64,000 nt of DNA from Hyperoplus lanceolatus (taxonomy: Eukaryota > Chordata > Actinopteri > Uranoscopiformes > Ammodytidae), in assembly GCA_026929865.2 (NCBI GenBank), contig CM049410.1, forward strand, positions 6,934,501 through 6,998,500, given 5' to 3'. Position numbers and translations under genes: made by a program. Shown here in pieces: positions 20,720-32,775 of this stretch (positions are counted from its first letter, which is position 1; the number at the start of each line of letters is the position of its first letter). The notes beneath the pieces are model-generated. The model was not told the DNA's origin, made no database searches, and worked only from the letters and a program-made list of their open reading frames with translations.

Positions 20720-23700
20720 ATATATTGTAGTTCGGAGGTTCAATCTCTTAGAAAGCATCATATTTTATGAGCTAACCATATGATTTGTATGTAAAATATC
20801 AATCTGAAAAGTATATAGCAAGTACTTCATGCAGTAGAGTATAAAAATGAATTACTTAAGTCGAGAGCAGCCACTGGCTTCTGAATAGCAGTTAGCGACC
20901 ACTTTCTGTTTCATTTGAAGAAGAGAATATGACCCTCTCATAAAACCGGGCATTATAATGAGATACGTAGAATGTGTTCAGCTCTCTACTAGGATCAGGG
21001 ATTGAGACATTAACAGCCTGTGACGTTGTGCTGTAAAAAAAACTCTTAGCACCTTTCCATTCCAGATGGAGTGGCGTGTTCACAGTTGGACCCCGGTGGG
21101 GCCTTAATCCAGCCATGCATCAAATCCACAATCCAAGTTGTTTACCTCACCAGGCTTAACTGGACCTGCCCTTAGGGATGGTTTTAGCACGCACATGTTT
21201 TATAGCAGGCTCTGTGCTTCCTTATTTAACAGAGTTTCAATTCTTCAGAGGCAGCCAGGCCAGCTGTATAATGGGAAAGTCGTGTAGGGCTTTTCTCAGA
21301 TATGCTTTGATGAACTGTGAAACTGTGTGCTCGTGCAAAGCTTTGCTTTAAACTAGACACTCGCCTTCAAAGTTGTTTGAATCTACTCAACCGTCTTCTT
21401 AACACTATAGGTTCTGATGGCCAAATAAAAGGGACACCCCACCAGATTCACAAATCAAGATCACTTTACTCATAGTGAGGAGTACTACCCCCTGTGAAAA
21501 CAGTTGTAAAATGTATTGTGTGGCTCACAAGGAGCTTTGTCAAGTCTCAGAGTTTTCAACTTAGGGTGTGGAGTGCAAAGTACTGTACACGGAGTATCCA
21601 ACAGGCATCAAGGGTCTAATGCAAGTTGTTTTATGGGAAATGTAGGCTTTGTAACATTATTGTAGATTGAATAAAGTGCACATCTGCTGAGTTGGGACAT
21701 TTGATGCCCAGTGCACTCAAAAGGAGGATACAGTCAGTAGCAATGATGAGCTAATTTAGGGAGAACTGTGATGCTTTTGATGAAATACGAGGACATAAGA
21801 CAAAATGGGACAGGACTGTATACTGTTTGGGTGATGGTGGGTGAAGGTGTGTGAGGTAACATAAAGTAACCACAGGACACGGTTGAGATTATGTTTCTTA
21901 TTGGGGCTAGTTGGGAGCCTAATTATTTATTGGTGAAGTGGTAGAGTTTAAAGGAACATCACAAATAAACAGAGCAAGGTGCAGACATTCAGCATTTGAA
22001 GTACCAACATCAACAACGATCACTGTTTTTCTTGAAGTTCCTGAAGACGTCTTTTCTATTCGTACTATGATGGAAGGGATCCAGACGGAGCAGTTTGTTC
22101 ATTGAGCATGAGATATGTTGGTGATTTTATTATCTCTCTCCTTTTGTCCCCGGTTTGAAGTGGCAGAAAGCCAGGAAAATTCAGAAATAGACAAGAGTCG
22201 ACAGTGTGTTGCCCCTTAGTCAACATATCATGCTTCTTAGCATCCAATTCAACCATTCCTTTTTTTTAAGTCCCCCAATTTGATGTTAGCACAATATGAA
22301 ATCACTAAAGTACCACAACAAGGCCATACAGCAGGGCAAACCCTCACCATCTTGAGTGTTTTGCTGCTAGGTGCATGCTCTCCCAGGATCCAATGTTCCT
22401 GCTACTATTAGCTTATTAACCAATCATGCATGCTGAAACAACACTTTGAAACTACAGGCATGCTAGTGGCTCTTTACAGCTGTTTGGAAGCTAAATGCTA
22501 AAAGAAGCATGCTCATGTGCTCACATTTAAAATGCCAACATTGATGTTATCCAAGTATAACGTTTACCATGGCTACAATCTTGGTTTAGTGTGTTAGTAT
22601 GCTTCCACTACACTTCATGACCACAATAAACAAGTAGGTAACAGCTGAGGATGATGTATTAGCTTCAGTTGAATCTGGACAAAATATTTGAACGATGTTT
22701 TCATTTGACCTGCCAGTGGTAATGTAAACAAAGGTCAGAAGAAGTCATGCTGTGAGCGCCATGTATAACTGTACCAAATATACATGGCAACGCATCCAAT
22801 AGTTTCTAAAAATATATTTCAATGTGGACTAAATGTATAGATCAAGTTACACTTGCTTGCATGGCTTAGGAAGCTGCAAACGGAACTAAAAACATTTGCC
22901 CATTGACGTGGTCTTCTTTAGTTTCTGCTTTGTTTGTGGACCTCTGTGTGCTGAGTATTTCCTAAGCTGCAAAATTTTCATCAGACCCCAAAACCTATTG
23001 CAGTGAATGACTGAGCGGGCTGCTGGCCAGAGCTAAATTAATCACATGTCATTTCCATCCAAAGAGATGCACATTACTATGTGTGCATAAATAGGACTGT
23101 GGCTGCACCTGGTGGGAGGAATACTGCTAACTGTGCTAGTGTTTACCCTATGAGGAAGGTAGGCCACAGAGGACGAAATACTTTGTGCATGTGATTTGAC
23201 CGCCCAATATAAATGTTTTGCTATGATATTTTATAACGGCATATTCCATAAATCAGAAGAAAAAAAAAATGTTTTCCTCGTCTGTCTCTCACCCTTACAG
23301 ACTCTTGATATCTGTTATCTGTTTGTTTTATTGTCACATATCACCAAATTCTCGGATTTAAAGTATTCAAACAGCCATCTCCTCCTCTTTGTCTTCATGT
23401 GGCAGGTCTGCATCTGCATTTAGGAAAAGGTTGCACTGTCGATATGCTTCAAAAGAGAAAATTAATCAGGGCTCTTTGCAGGAAGCCGCACAACCCTGGT
23501 AAGAGTTAAATCCACTGAGTCTTTTCCTCATGATTAATACTCTTGTGCATCTGCTGAGCGAGAGAGCACATAGCACAGCCATCTGTCCTGCTGAGTGTGT
23601 TTGGGAGTATGCGGAGAAGAGAAAGAGAGAGAGAGGGTTTGGAAGCATGTGTACGGAACTTGTGTTCGAGGAAATCACATCAAAGATCGAGGACAAATGT

Positions 23701-24271
23701 CAACGCATGTGTTTGTGTGGAAGGCTTTTGGGTGTGTATAGGTTATAGAGTTAAAAACAAAAAATGTTTGTGCGTATGGTGTTGTGTGTACCTTCGTGAT
23801 ATCCAGCTAGCGTCTCTTCTTAGTGAATTTGCTTATGAGCTGTAGGACAACTAGATTGGCAGCTTTGATTCTGCCGTCAGCAACATATTCCTTTCGTTGC
23901 TTGGAAATTCAAAGGCCACATTTAGTACATAGATGTTTACAAGTTATCCTCTATGTTTCCACACATTCAAAAAGACGAACCACTTACTACAGCACCAACT
24001 GAGCTGAAAGGATGGTCGTTTGGCGTCTATCAGAATATACTACATTATACTTGCTCTGAACAGGGCCGTAATTAGTGAAAGAGTGAATCGCAACTTGGGC
24101 CCTTTACACATGCAGTCCAAGTGCATGATGAGTAATCAATCATCGGAAGGTTGGTCATACCTGATTGGCTGTATACTGCCATAAACGTTTTGCTTAGTTT
24201 TATGAAGTTCCATGTGTCTGTGCAGTTGGATTGGAGTCTCCTGTTGCCAGTTTGGATGTTTTATTATTTAA
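20720..24271. other. Intronic sequence without identified features
   Basis: About 3.5 kb of AT-rich sequence. I see no exon, RNA gene, element terminus or long repeat here. The largest frames are under 95 codons and show no family motifs. Confidence 0.55.
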
Positions 24272-24454
24272 CCCTAAAACAGGCAACGTGCACTGGGAGA
24301 TACATACTCTTTAACATCCTGTAGGGGGCTTGCTGGAAGGTTGTCACTAATCTAGTTAGCATTTATCAAAAGACTTGTCTGTTATTAGCATCTAGGTGAC
24401 ATGATTTGGTTCAAGTTATCTTTCATTGTTTAGTCAGCCTGATCAGAAATCAAC

Positions 24455-24490
24455 ATGGACGCCAGTGGTGAAGCGCCAGCTTCCCAGGGT
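24455..24490 (+). CDS. Candidate first exon left from the piggyBac-like transposase gene
   Basis: A short 12-codon frame, MDASGEAPASQG, starts just inside the left end of the element and stops at a consensus donor, GGT|GTAAGT. Its position and in-phase donor fit a leader exon of a transposon gene whose remaining exons were lost. It is only 36 bases, so the evidence is position and splice signal alone. It may be chance. Confidence 0.3.
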
Positions 24491-25200
24491 GTAAGTAATC
24501 ATATATTAGACACACTTATTTTTGTTAAAATAACAATCTAAATTCATATATTGAATTAGGACATTTGTCTTAACATGCTGATGAAGAAAAAAAAAATCCA
24601 TCTGTGTTTGTGGGTTTTTTAGCAGAATTTGAAATGTATGTATCCCCGGAGATACGTTGCCTGCTTAGGGGGTAGAAATTTGGTCAATGTTCATTATTCT
24701 GAATTTTATTTAAAACTTGAAAGCATGTTGATAATGACTGCAGAACCATATATTATCATGAACAGTTGTGCCCATTACAACATTATTACTGTATTTCACT
24801 TTTAAAATGATCTTTCTATATTTATGTATACTTAGGGCAGTGCTGCCTGGAAGGCCCTATCCCTAACCGTTGGGGGAGGGGAGTGCCTTCCAGGCACAAA
24901 ACACAAACTTAACTGACCAGGGATGGCCAAAGCCACTGGCAGGGAAAGTAAGCTGCTGTTAATTAAATATATAATTTCCAGCTGGTGGCTGCTGGTCGTT
25001 GTAGGCGCACAGTGTAGCATCATGCCTGCATCGGCTTCAGAGGAGCCTCTGACGCACCTGTGGCAGCTGTTTGAAAGGATCAGGGTGCGGTGACTAATAG
25101 TCAATCCTGCTTAGTTACAGTTTGGCCTGTCATCCATTGCTTTCTTTGGGCACTGCTTTCCACAAAGGGAGCCATTAAACTGGTACACAAGTAGGACACC

Positions 25201-25950
25201 GTGGCAGGTTCATGCACACGGCACCATAAAGTCCCTACATTCCTGTTGGACGGCCTCCATTTCACTGCCTTCGTGGACCACGAGCCGTATACTAAGCTGG
25301 TGGGTGTTACATTTGTCTGGCCCCGCCTCAGGAGTGATGTAAAGACCTGGGCTAGCTTCAGTTTGGCCTGTCAGCGTGTTCAAGGTACACATGATACCAA
25401 AGCCCCCTTGGCGCCGATTCTGGCCCCCGAGAGGCATTTCGACCAGGTCAAAAAGGACCTGGTGGGCCCCCTGCCTTCCTCCCGTAGGTTCACTGACCTC
25501 CTCACCTTAGTGGACAGCACCACCAGGTAGCCGGAAGCCATTCCTCTGCATTCGCTGAGGTGGACTGGGCGTTCCTCAGGTCATAGGTGGCGTTTTGGTA
25601 TGTCGGCTGACCTCACCTTGTACAGAGGCCCACAGTTCACATCCGAGCTGCATGGCTAGGGTCGCAACTGGGTTGACTGCCTCCTGTGGTTGTTGGCCTG
25701 TTTGGCTCTCTGCCCCTAAGGAGGACCTGCGTTTTCATTTGCTGAATTGGTTTACAGACAGCCACTGGTGGTCCAGGGAAAGCTCCTTCAGGGCTGGGTT
25801 CTGTGGATGGGGCGTCACATTGGACTTTTGCCCTGGGCACTCCAGCCCCTTCACTCAGGTCCCCCTGAAGACTCCCCTATGATGGGCCCTTCTGTGTCCT
25901 GGAGGCAGGGCCCAATAACTTTGTGGTGGCATGGGGGTAAGCTAGAGGGG
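25201..25950 (+). pseudogene. Degenerate Ty3/gypsy integrase region
   Basis: The frame at 25201-25530 contains FVWPRLRSDVKTWASFSLACQR, the style of the integrase N-terminal zinc-binding region, followed by APLAPILAPERHFDQV, DLVGPLP and FTDLLTLVDSTTR. The last of these is the start of the integrase catalytic core with its Asp. It stops at a TAG immediately after TTR. Downstream, pieces in other frames still resemble the family: LTLYRGPQFTSEL near 25610-25650 (the second Asp is replaced) and APKEDLR with LVYRQPL near 25715-25770, typical of the region after the core. Several frameshifts and stops separate them, and reverse transcriptase and LTRs are not seen. The remnant lies wholly inside the piggyBac-like element. 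Confidence 0.75.
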
Positions 25951-26308
25951 TCACTATGGACGTCTCAAGCCTGCCCATCTGGATGTGGCTGATCCAGTTT
26001 GATGAAACTAGATTGTTAAAACTGAATAAAATGTACTTAAAAAGTAGTATTTGTAATCTAAATGGACAAGATAAACAACAATTTATCATTTCTGTTCATC
26101 AAATTAAAATTTATATTTTTACCATTTCGGCTTTTTTATACCTTAATAGGGCAACGTATCCTGGGAGATACAACTCGTAAAACCCAAAATATACAAAGTA
26201 TAAAAAAATTTGATGTGGAAATATTTTTCTTTGGTCTTGAAGAGATGAGTGATAACATGAAAATATTTTTAGAAACTCATTTTCCACTGTTGCCTGTTTA
26301 AGGGTTAA

Positions 26309-27795
26309 ATTAGTTTTTACAACATGGCTTTCTTCGCTTTTTGTTTGTATGTTTTTATTTCTTTACTTTTGATTCTTCTAAAGCACTTTGTGAATTGTTT
26401 TTCGGTGAAAGGTGCTTTTCATGAACTTATAATTTTTCTTTATAAGCTGGTGACCTTTTAGGTTAGGTAGGTAGCTAAGCCAAGTTTAGTGAAAGAAATC
26501 TTAGATCTTCTCCTTATCCCTCATTGAAAAGTCCAGAATCTGTGCATGTGCAAATATTTTCCGCCGAGAGTTTAATTGCTGGAAGTAAGACTTTCCTACT
26601 CGTCTGTTTCTCACCTGCACAGACTTAATTCAATGAAAAATAGCAAAACACTATATTTGTCTAGAAGGAATTCTTCAATGTGGTTCATAAAAATAAAAGA
26701 CATAACTATAAGTGTGCTCTTTAATGTAAATGTAGAGCCCTGAGTTGAGTCTAATATTTATATAGCTCCCAATTCAATGATTACTTTTTGTAGTATTTCT
26801 TTATATAATATACAGTATATGCATGCAGCAGCAAAAGGTGAGTTTCTTTATCCAGTCATTTTTCTGCTGAATATCTCCCAACAGAAATGCTTCATCCACT
26901 TCAACCTACTGATAATTTACTTGTGCTTTCAATAGTGACTGTATTCTGGCTACTATTCGTCAAGCAGATCATTTAGCTTCAATCGTGGGTGCTTATTAAG
27001 AGCCAATCAGCAACAGTATCACCCCGCAGTCTGTTATATGTCAACTTGTGAGCATGCTGCTCTGGAAAGGCCATCAACTTAATTTACATCTGAGGCAGTG
27101 ACAGAGTGACCTTCACGTGCACTGCAGAGAGATGCCACAGAAAGGTGGAATGGAACCTTCAGATATGACAAATGACTGTCTTCCCCAAGACTTTCACCGC
27201 TTTGCAACATGCTGACATTTTACTAATAGATTGGATGGTACACGTGCGTGTAAGTGTGTGTGTGTGTTTGCGTGTGGTGGTTAAAATGACAGTTCATTAG
27301 TCATTTCATGGAGTAACTCCAGTAAACTAAGACACACACACACACATCCCCACAGACATACATCCACACACCCACTCAAGTGTCACACAGTAATTGATCT
27401 GTATTGGCAATCTCTCTTTAACAAACCCAGGAACAATTTGGACTTCCATTAAATTCAATTTATTTTTGATGTGGCATTTAAGAGTTATAACCAGGGATTT
27501 TTTGCGAAAGGAGAAGCTGAGTTTGATATTCAGGGCCAAGAGGCGAAATGCACTCCTCTCCGTGTTTGCAATTTGTGATTGTGTTAACATTTGCCTCATC
27601 CATTTGATCTGATTTGAGTTCCAAAGTACGTGCTCATGCTCCTGTTTGCCGTAATGTACTGTTATTTGCTCAATAAAACATACAAAACTGTGCTGAATGT
27701 CAATAAGTCTTCCTATTGGTATATGTGTTCACTGCCGGTTGGACTACCGATGCCTTCAAAGTGGTTGTTGCTCACCTAGCACATATGCTAAAATA
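26309..27795. other. Intronic sequence without identified features
   Basis: AT-rich sequence with a short TG/CA-rich stretch near 27240-27370. I see no exon or transposon terminus in it. Confidence 0.5.
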
Positions 27796-28146
27796 CAGGT
27801 GATACTCGTATTATTAGAATATCATGGTAAATGAATTGGAATTGAGGCAAGAATTCATTCAAAAGGGGCCCACACTAAGTACTGGAGGATTATACTTTAT
27901 AGAGGGCCGACATTTCTGTATTTAAAATCCCTTCTTTATTGATTTCATGTAATATTCAAATTTCTGAGATTTTGAATTTGGGGTTTTCATAAGCTGTTAG
28001 CTATACTAATCAAAATTATAACAAATAAAGGCTTGAGATATCTCACGTTGCATGTAATTAGTCTATATATTATTTTCACCTTTTAAGTTGAATTACTGAA
28101 ATAAATGAACTTTTGCATGATATTCTAATTTTTTGAGTTTCACCTG
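27796..28146. mobile_element. TA-flanked MITE
   Basis: TA at 27794-27795 and 28147-28148 flank a 351-base element with ends CAGGTGATACTCGTATTATT and, in reverse, CAGGTGAAACTCAAAAAATT. The inner AGAATATCATG block is also mirrored. I recognise this as a very common small element of teleost genomes. It has no coding capacity, and TA duplication fits the Tc1/mariner superfamily. Confidence 0.85.
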
Positions 28147-29659
28147 TATGCTGTGTGGCCTATGACAAGTGTGCAAAGACTTTACACTGAAATGATCATA
28201 TGAACAAAATAGTAAATCGTCATGTCTTGTTGAAAATCTCAATACAAAGAAGAATTTTGGACCTTGTATTGCCATTGAAGGTCTCCCATAAACAGTTCTG
28301 CACATGATTGCAAAAATGCTTTCTGGCTAAAGGGTATTTTATTAAGTTATTTGTGTTGCTGGTGATTCAATACCCCTGCAAAAAGTAGGACTGCCTCTGC
28401 CACATCACATTCATTTTTTCTATTAATATGTGTGTTAACAAAAGGGGGCCTCCAAATGAAAAAAATAAATAAATTGGTTGTTCTCGAAAGAACCGAAGTG
28501 AGTCCTTTCTGCATTGATGCCCCAATTGTCAGGAAATTGTTTGTCAGTTCCTTCTAAAACGTTTACATAACCGATACTTAATTATTAATGTACATTATCC
28601 AGACAAAAACTACTGTTTAGGGCTGAAATAAACCATTCATCCGAATTGAACTTTTTATCAAATAAACTTTACACTTATCAAAGTCATAAAAGAGCTCCAA
28701 CTTTGACTCCCCTGCTTTATTCCATGGACCAGAACCAGGGGTATGTGAAATTAGAAACTTCACTTTAGAAACTCTTCGGCACGACAAATTTGCAGTTCAC
28801 ACATATTGCGATGGCCGCTCTGTTTCCTGTCCTCCTCATGTTTATTATAATGCACAGGGTAGAAACAGGACACAAAATATAAGAGTATAATAATATCAAG
28901 GTCAGAAGATACATTTAATTGCAGTTTAGCTTTTGAATTTATACTTAAACAAACACATAGTATATGCTCTTAAAGTAATTATGCCGTTAAAACTTTACTT
29001 TTTCAGGTGCTCTCGGGCGGGTGGTTTAGAAGCAGCAACACCAGAGTGTGTTAGAAGCCAACCAAACAAGTTGCTTTCACACTATGGCAGGATGAGTACT
29101 GGATTATTTGGGGCCGATCCCCTTACAGTTGTTCGCAGTGTGGTGTTTTCATATTGTTGTGGGCAAGCATGTAACTGTAACAATCTGCAGATATCAGGAT
29201 TTTATAGATTTGCTTTCTAACACAGTCAGCTCCTAATGTCTTGCATGACTTGCGTCAGTACAATAGCATCATCAGAGGGCGGGATTTGGGACAGAAGGTT
29301 TTGAGTGCCAGCATTAACGCTAAATTTACATTTTAAAGTTTTTCTTTTCTGTGACTAACTAAGTTACCAAAGAAATCTTGTTAGCTAATGACCTTTCTGG
29401 TCGACTAACATTTGGTCGATTATAAGGGGGCAGCCATAGCTTTTTTGTTTGTTTGTGAATAAACATTTTGCTGAATTGATTTGTGATTTGCCTAATCCAT
29501 TTTGCATTGTTGTGCTTGTGCTGGTTCGCTAAAAGGAGCCCTTTTCTGTGCTGTTGCCGGCTTACTGCTTGTACTGTATGGTTTGACCTAACAAGTTTTG
29601 TTCTTTTTTCCTATATAGTTTGCCAGACGAGGCTGTGACTGGCACCCCACATTAATAAC
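28147..29659. other. Intronic sequence without identified features
   Basis: No exon, element end or notable repeat is recognised. A 95-codon frame at 28933-29220 has no family motif and ordinary composition, so I do not call it a gene. Confidence 0.5.
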
Positions 29660-30074
29660 TAGGGTTGCAAAGGGGTGGAAAGTTTCCGGTAAATTACCGG
29701 AAACTTTCCACGGGAACTTTCGCTCGGGAATTTTGGGAATATTCAAAATTGGAAATTATAGGAATGAACTAAATGTCGGTAATTTAAATTATTATTTTTT
29801 CACATCCAAACATAAATCTAAACATTTAAACACTATGTTTGGTCATAGGCATACATGCATGCAAAATAGTAAAATTAAAAAACATTACATTTGTAAGAAG
29901 AACTATCAAGTTTTGATTATTTTATGAACAATGAATAATTTCACTTAACAAGAAAAAGATGAATGTTGAGTTAAATATTATTCATCTGTCTGAACCCAAC
30001 CATTCAATAAATAAAGTCAAATGCCCCCCATGTGATGGAGGAATGCACAGAGCATGTAGGGGGCATGGCCTCAG

Positions 30075-30997
30075 TAGGGGAGGACGGGGTAAGTAGACAC
30101 TTTTTTCTCTAGTGAGAATTCCTCATCACCTAAAAGATATTTCAATAGTCATTCCTACATTAAATTGAAGCTTAATGTGTTGGCTTGAAATGTGTACCCC
30201 TAACTTTTTCTATCTTATTGTAAGAAATTAATCATCGAAGACACCCTTACACATTGTGACAACCAACCCCATCAAGGGGTCGGTTGTCAAACACTATGGG
30301 ATTGTTTGTCACAATGTTATCTTAATGGGAATAATCTTAAAAAGAAGTAAAGAAAGTAGAACTAAATTTGAAAGTTTAATTGCATTGTCAAGTTGACAAA
30401 TAGGCCTACATAACTTACTGTAGCCTTGGCAGCTGGTCTAGTTTGGGATGCACTGGGTTGTTTTGATTTTTTTGCCCTTTTTTCTTTTGCATGCTAGCTG
30501 CCTTTTCCTGCTCTAGTCTTTCCTTCTCTGGGGATACAGAGAAGGATATATAGTGAGGATACAGCGTGACAATTTTTTTTTCGTTATTGGGTTCCTTTTC
30601 TGGCTGTAGCCTTTGGATAACATGTGACAACCAACCCCCCAAAAAATGTGAAGACCAACCCCAACTTGAATTTCTTGCTACCATCAAGGCCAACAACCAT
30701 CTGACAACTAATTAGCTTGCTAACCACAATCTAAACTATATTTTACCCTTTACACTTTTTATGGGTAACAAGCCTTCTTCAAAGCCTAGAAGAAAAATAC
30801 TGAGGAGCTAAATATTTTCAATTTGACAAAACACAAACAGTCCTCTCACCTCAAATTCAGCAGTATAACTCCAAGGAAGACTATGATCCCAATTCTGGAT
30901 ATTTACATACCAAAATTTCACAGACAGCGCCTTCTGGTTCCGAGATTTAACGATTGTGAAAACCAACCCGTGTGACATAGTACCCCGTTCTCCCCTA
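30075..30997. mobile_element. Nested inverted-repeat element inside the hAT
   Basis: The left end TAGGGGAGGACGGGGTAAGT is matched in reverse by TAGGGGAGAACGGGGTACTA on the right. The interior has recurrent ACCAACCCC/GGTTGTCA motifs (about 30260-30300, 30630-30665, 30961-30970). No clean target duplication was found and no protein-coding frame is convincing. The superfamily is unassigned. Confidence 0.6.
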
Positions 30998-31114
30998 CCC
31001 CTGCAGTAGGATGTGTGCTAAGTGCAATTTGCCAAGTGTACTTGCATAAAATCTGGTTGTTTTAGTCAAGATTTTGCTAAAATATATTGTCCCCAACTAT
31101 ATGTAAAATCACAG

Positions 31115-31270
31115 TTTAAGCCTCTGTAAACCTGGTATAGTAAAAATCAATATATGATATCAAGTTGGGTGTCTCAATAAACTTTGAAAAAAATCTGATT
31201 TGAAATTAAATGTTCAAAAATATATTAAAACCTAGTTGAAAAAACAGCTTTTTACAGTCTAGAACGTTTG
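31115..31270 (+). repeat. Dispersed repeat family W, partial copy
   Basis: It contains TTAAGCCTCTGTAAACC and the AAGTTGGGTGTCTCAATAA block shared with the copies at 5471-5910 (minus), 47108-47420 and 56735-57420. It is truncated and lies inside the hAT element 29660-31443. Confidence 0.55.
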
Positions 31271-32506
31271 CCTGGACTGAAATAACATAGTTAGGAGAAT
31301 TTAGTGCATTTGGGTGGCTTTAAATTTGGTAAATTCCCGTTTATTCCCGTTAATTCCCAAAATTCCCGTTAATTCCCATAAATTCCCGTTAATTCCCATG
31401 GAAAGTTTCCAACTTTGAAAATTCCCGGAATTTTGCAACCCTATTAATAACCCTTGTCAAGTCACTACAATATAGAATTAATTTAACCTGTTCCACACTC
31501 GTATCTATCGGTCTGGTCCAAAAGGATTAATGCTCATTGTCAATTAGAGAAGCCAGTGACAGCAAATCATTTTAACAACCTTAGCTTTCATCCAATCAGC
31601 TACTCCCTCAGGAATCCTGTTAGCCCAGCAGCACAACCAGCCATACATTTGGTGTGGAAAATCTGAGAGAAAGGCTTGCTGGATCATCAAATCTTGCACT
31701 GGAAAGAAGGTTGAATTAGCCAGTGGATTTCTATGCTGTGTTTACACAAAGCAAGCTGAGAGTCTGGATATGAGAACACCAACAACTCTAACAACTTGAT
31801 TATCATGTATCAGTGCTGACTGGTTGCTATTAGTGACTAAATCTATAATGTCAAATATCCTCTTGATGTCAAAGCATCTGTTGGCCTTATAAATAAATAT
31901 TCAAATGTTTTAATAAGTTGGTTGAAAAATGACCAAAGTGCCTCTGAGACTCAACCACCCAAATACCAAGAGATTCTACTGACCTAAAACGTTCAACTGG
32001 AAGCCATTGACGGATCTCACAATTTTACCAGAGTGGGGAGAAGAAAAAAAGGTGGAAGCTTTTCAAGGCCATGAATACCCAGCATGCAATGCAGCCAGAG
32101 CAATGGGATGTATAAATTGAGCCGGGAAAAAAAGTAGGCATGAAAGAAAGGCCAGCAACTGACAGCAAATGACAAAGAACAAAGCTGGTTATGGTAGCGG
32201 TGGTTCAGTCATCCAATAAATATACAAACATATCAGTAAAATGAAAAAGATGGCGGCAGTTACTGTCAAACGAGGGCAGCGGATGAAGGTTGGGAATTTG
32301 TTTTGGATATGAAGAAGGGGAATGGTCATAACCTCCAAAGTTAATAATCAGATGTTTATGTCCTCACACTGGCAGATCCGTTATGTGGGCCAAATGCTCT
32401 GCTTCAGAAAGGGATCAATCCCATGGGTAATTCCCACACTCGTTATTACGTGAGCAGTCCATAAAATAAATCACAATCAGTAAAATGACAGGTATGAACT
32501 AGCCTG

Positions 32507-32775
32507 GTCTAACCAGACCATCGTACTTCACTTAATTTGTACAGATGGTCTGGAACTGCTCCAGTTGGCAAACGTTCACTCACTTCGAGGCGGGTGTCTG
32601 TTGAAGTTTAAAACTACTGGATCAGCCAACCAATCGCATAACGTTTGGTCGTGCCATATGACATGAGCCGGTTTCTGACGGTGCGTTCCAGTTGTACTGG
32701 GAACTCGGAAATTTCTACAATTACTACATATTGTAGTCTATGGATCTACCAGTATCTGGCAACGGTAACAGTGGA
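32507..32775 (+). repeat. Dispersed repeat, inverted partner of 55303-55595
   Basis: It begins with TAGCCTGGTCTAACCAGACC and carries AACCAATCGCATAACGTTTG, GGTGCGTTCCAGTTGTA and TGTAGTCTATGGATCTACC. The same blocks appear in reverse order and complement at 55303-55595, 23 kb away. This is probably an old DNA transposon, but no target duplication or coding region was identified. Confidence 0.7.

Larger units (their letters stand above)
24272..26304. mobile_element. piggyBac-like element with TTAA duplication
   Basis: TTAA stands at 24268-24271 and 26305-26308. The ends are CCCTAAAACAGGCAAC and, in reverse, CCCTTAAACAGGCAAC, matching at 15 of 16 positions. CCC termini with TTAA are the piggyBac signature. 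Just inside both ends is the motif CAACGT....GGGAGATACA (about 24285-24305 and 26152-26172), and a related inverted copy lies near 24640-24670. No transposase body is visible. The interior holds a degenerate Ty3/gypsy integrase region instead. The element is therefore a deleted, non-autonomous copy. Confidence 0.8.
29660..31443. mobile_element. Non-autonomous hAT-type element with nested insertion
   Basis: The 8-bp duplication TTAATAAC is exact at 29652-29659 and 31444-31451. The ends are TAGGGTTGCAA and its complement TTGCAACCCTA. Next to the ends are GGAAAGTTTCC blocks, mirrored near 31400-31410, and a run of AATTCCCGTT-type repeats at about 31325-31400. No transposase frame is visible. A second inverted-repeat element (30075-30997) and a family W piece (31115-31270) sit inside. 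Confidence 0.88.
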
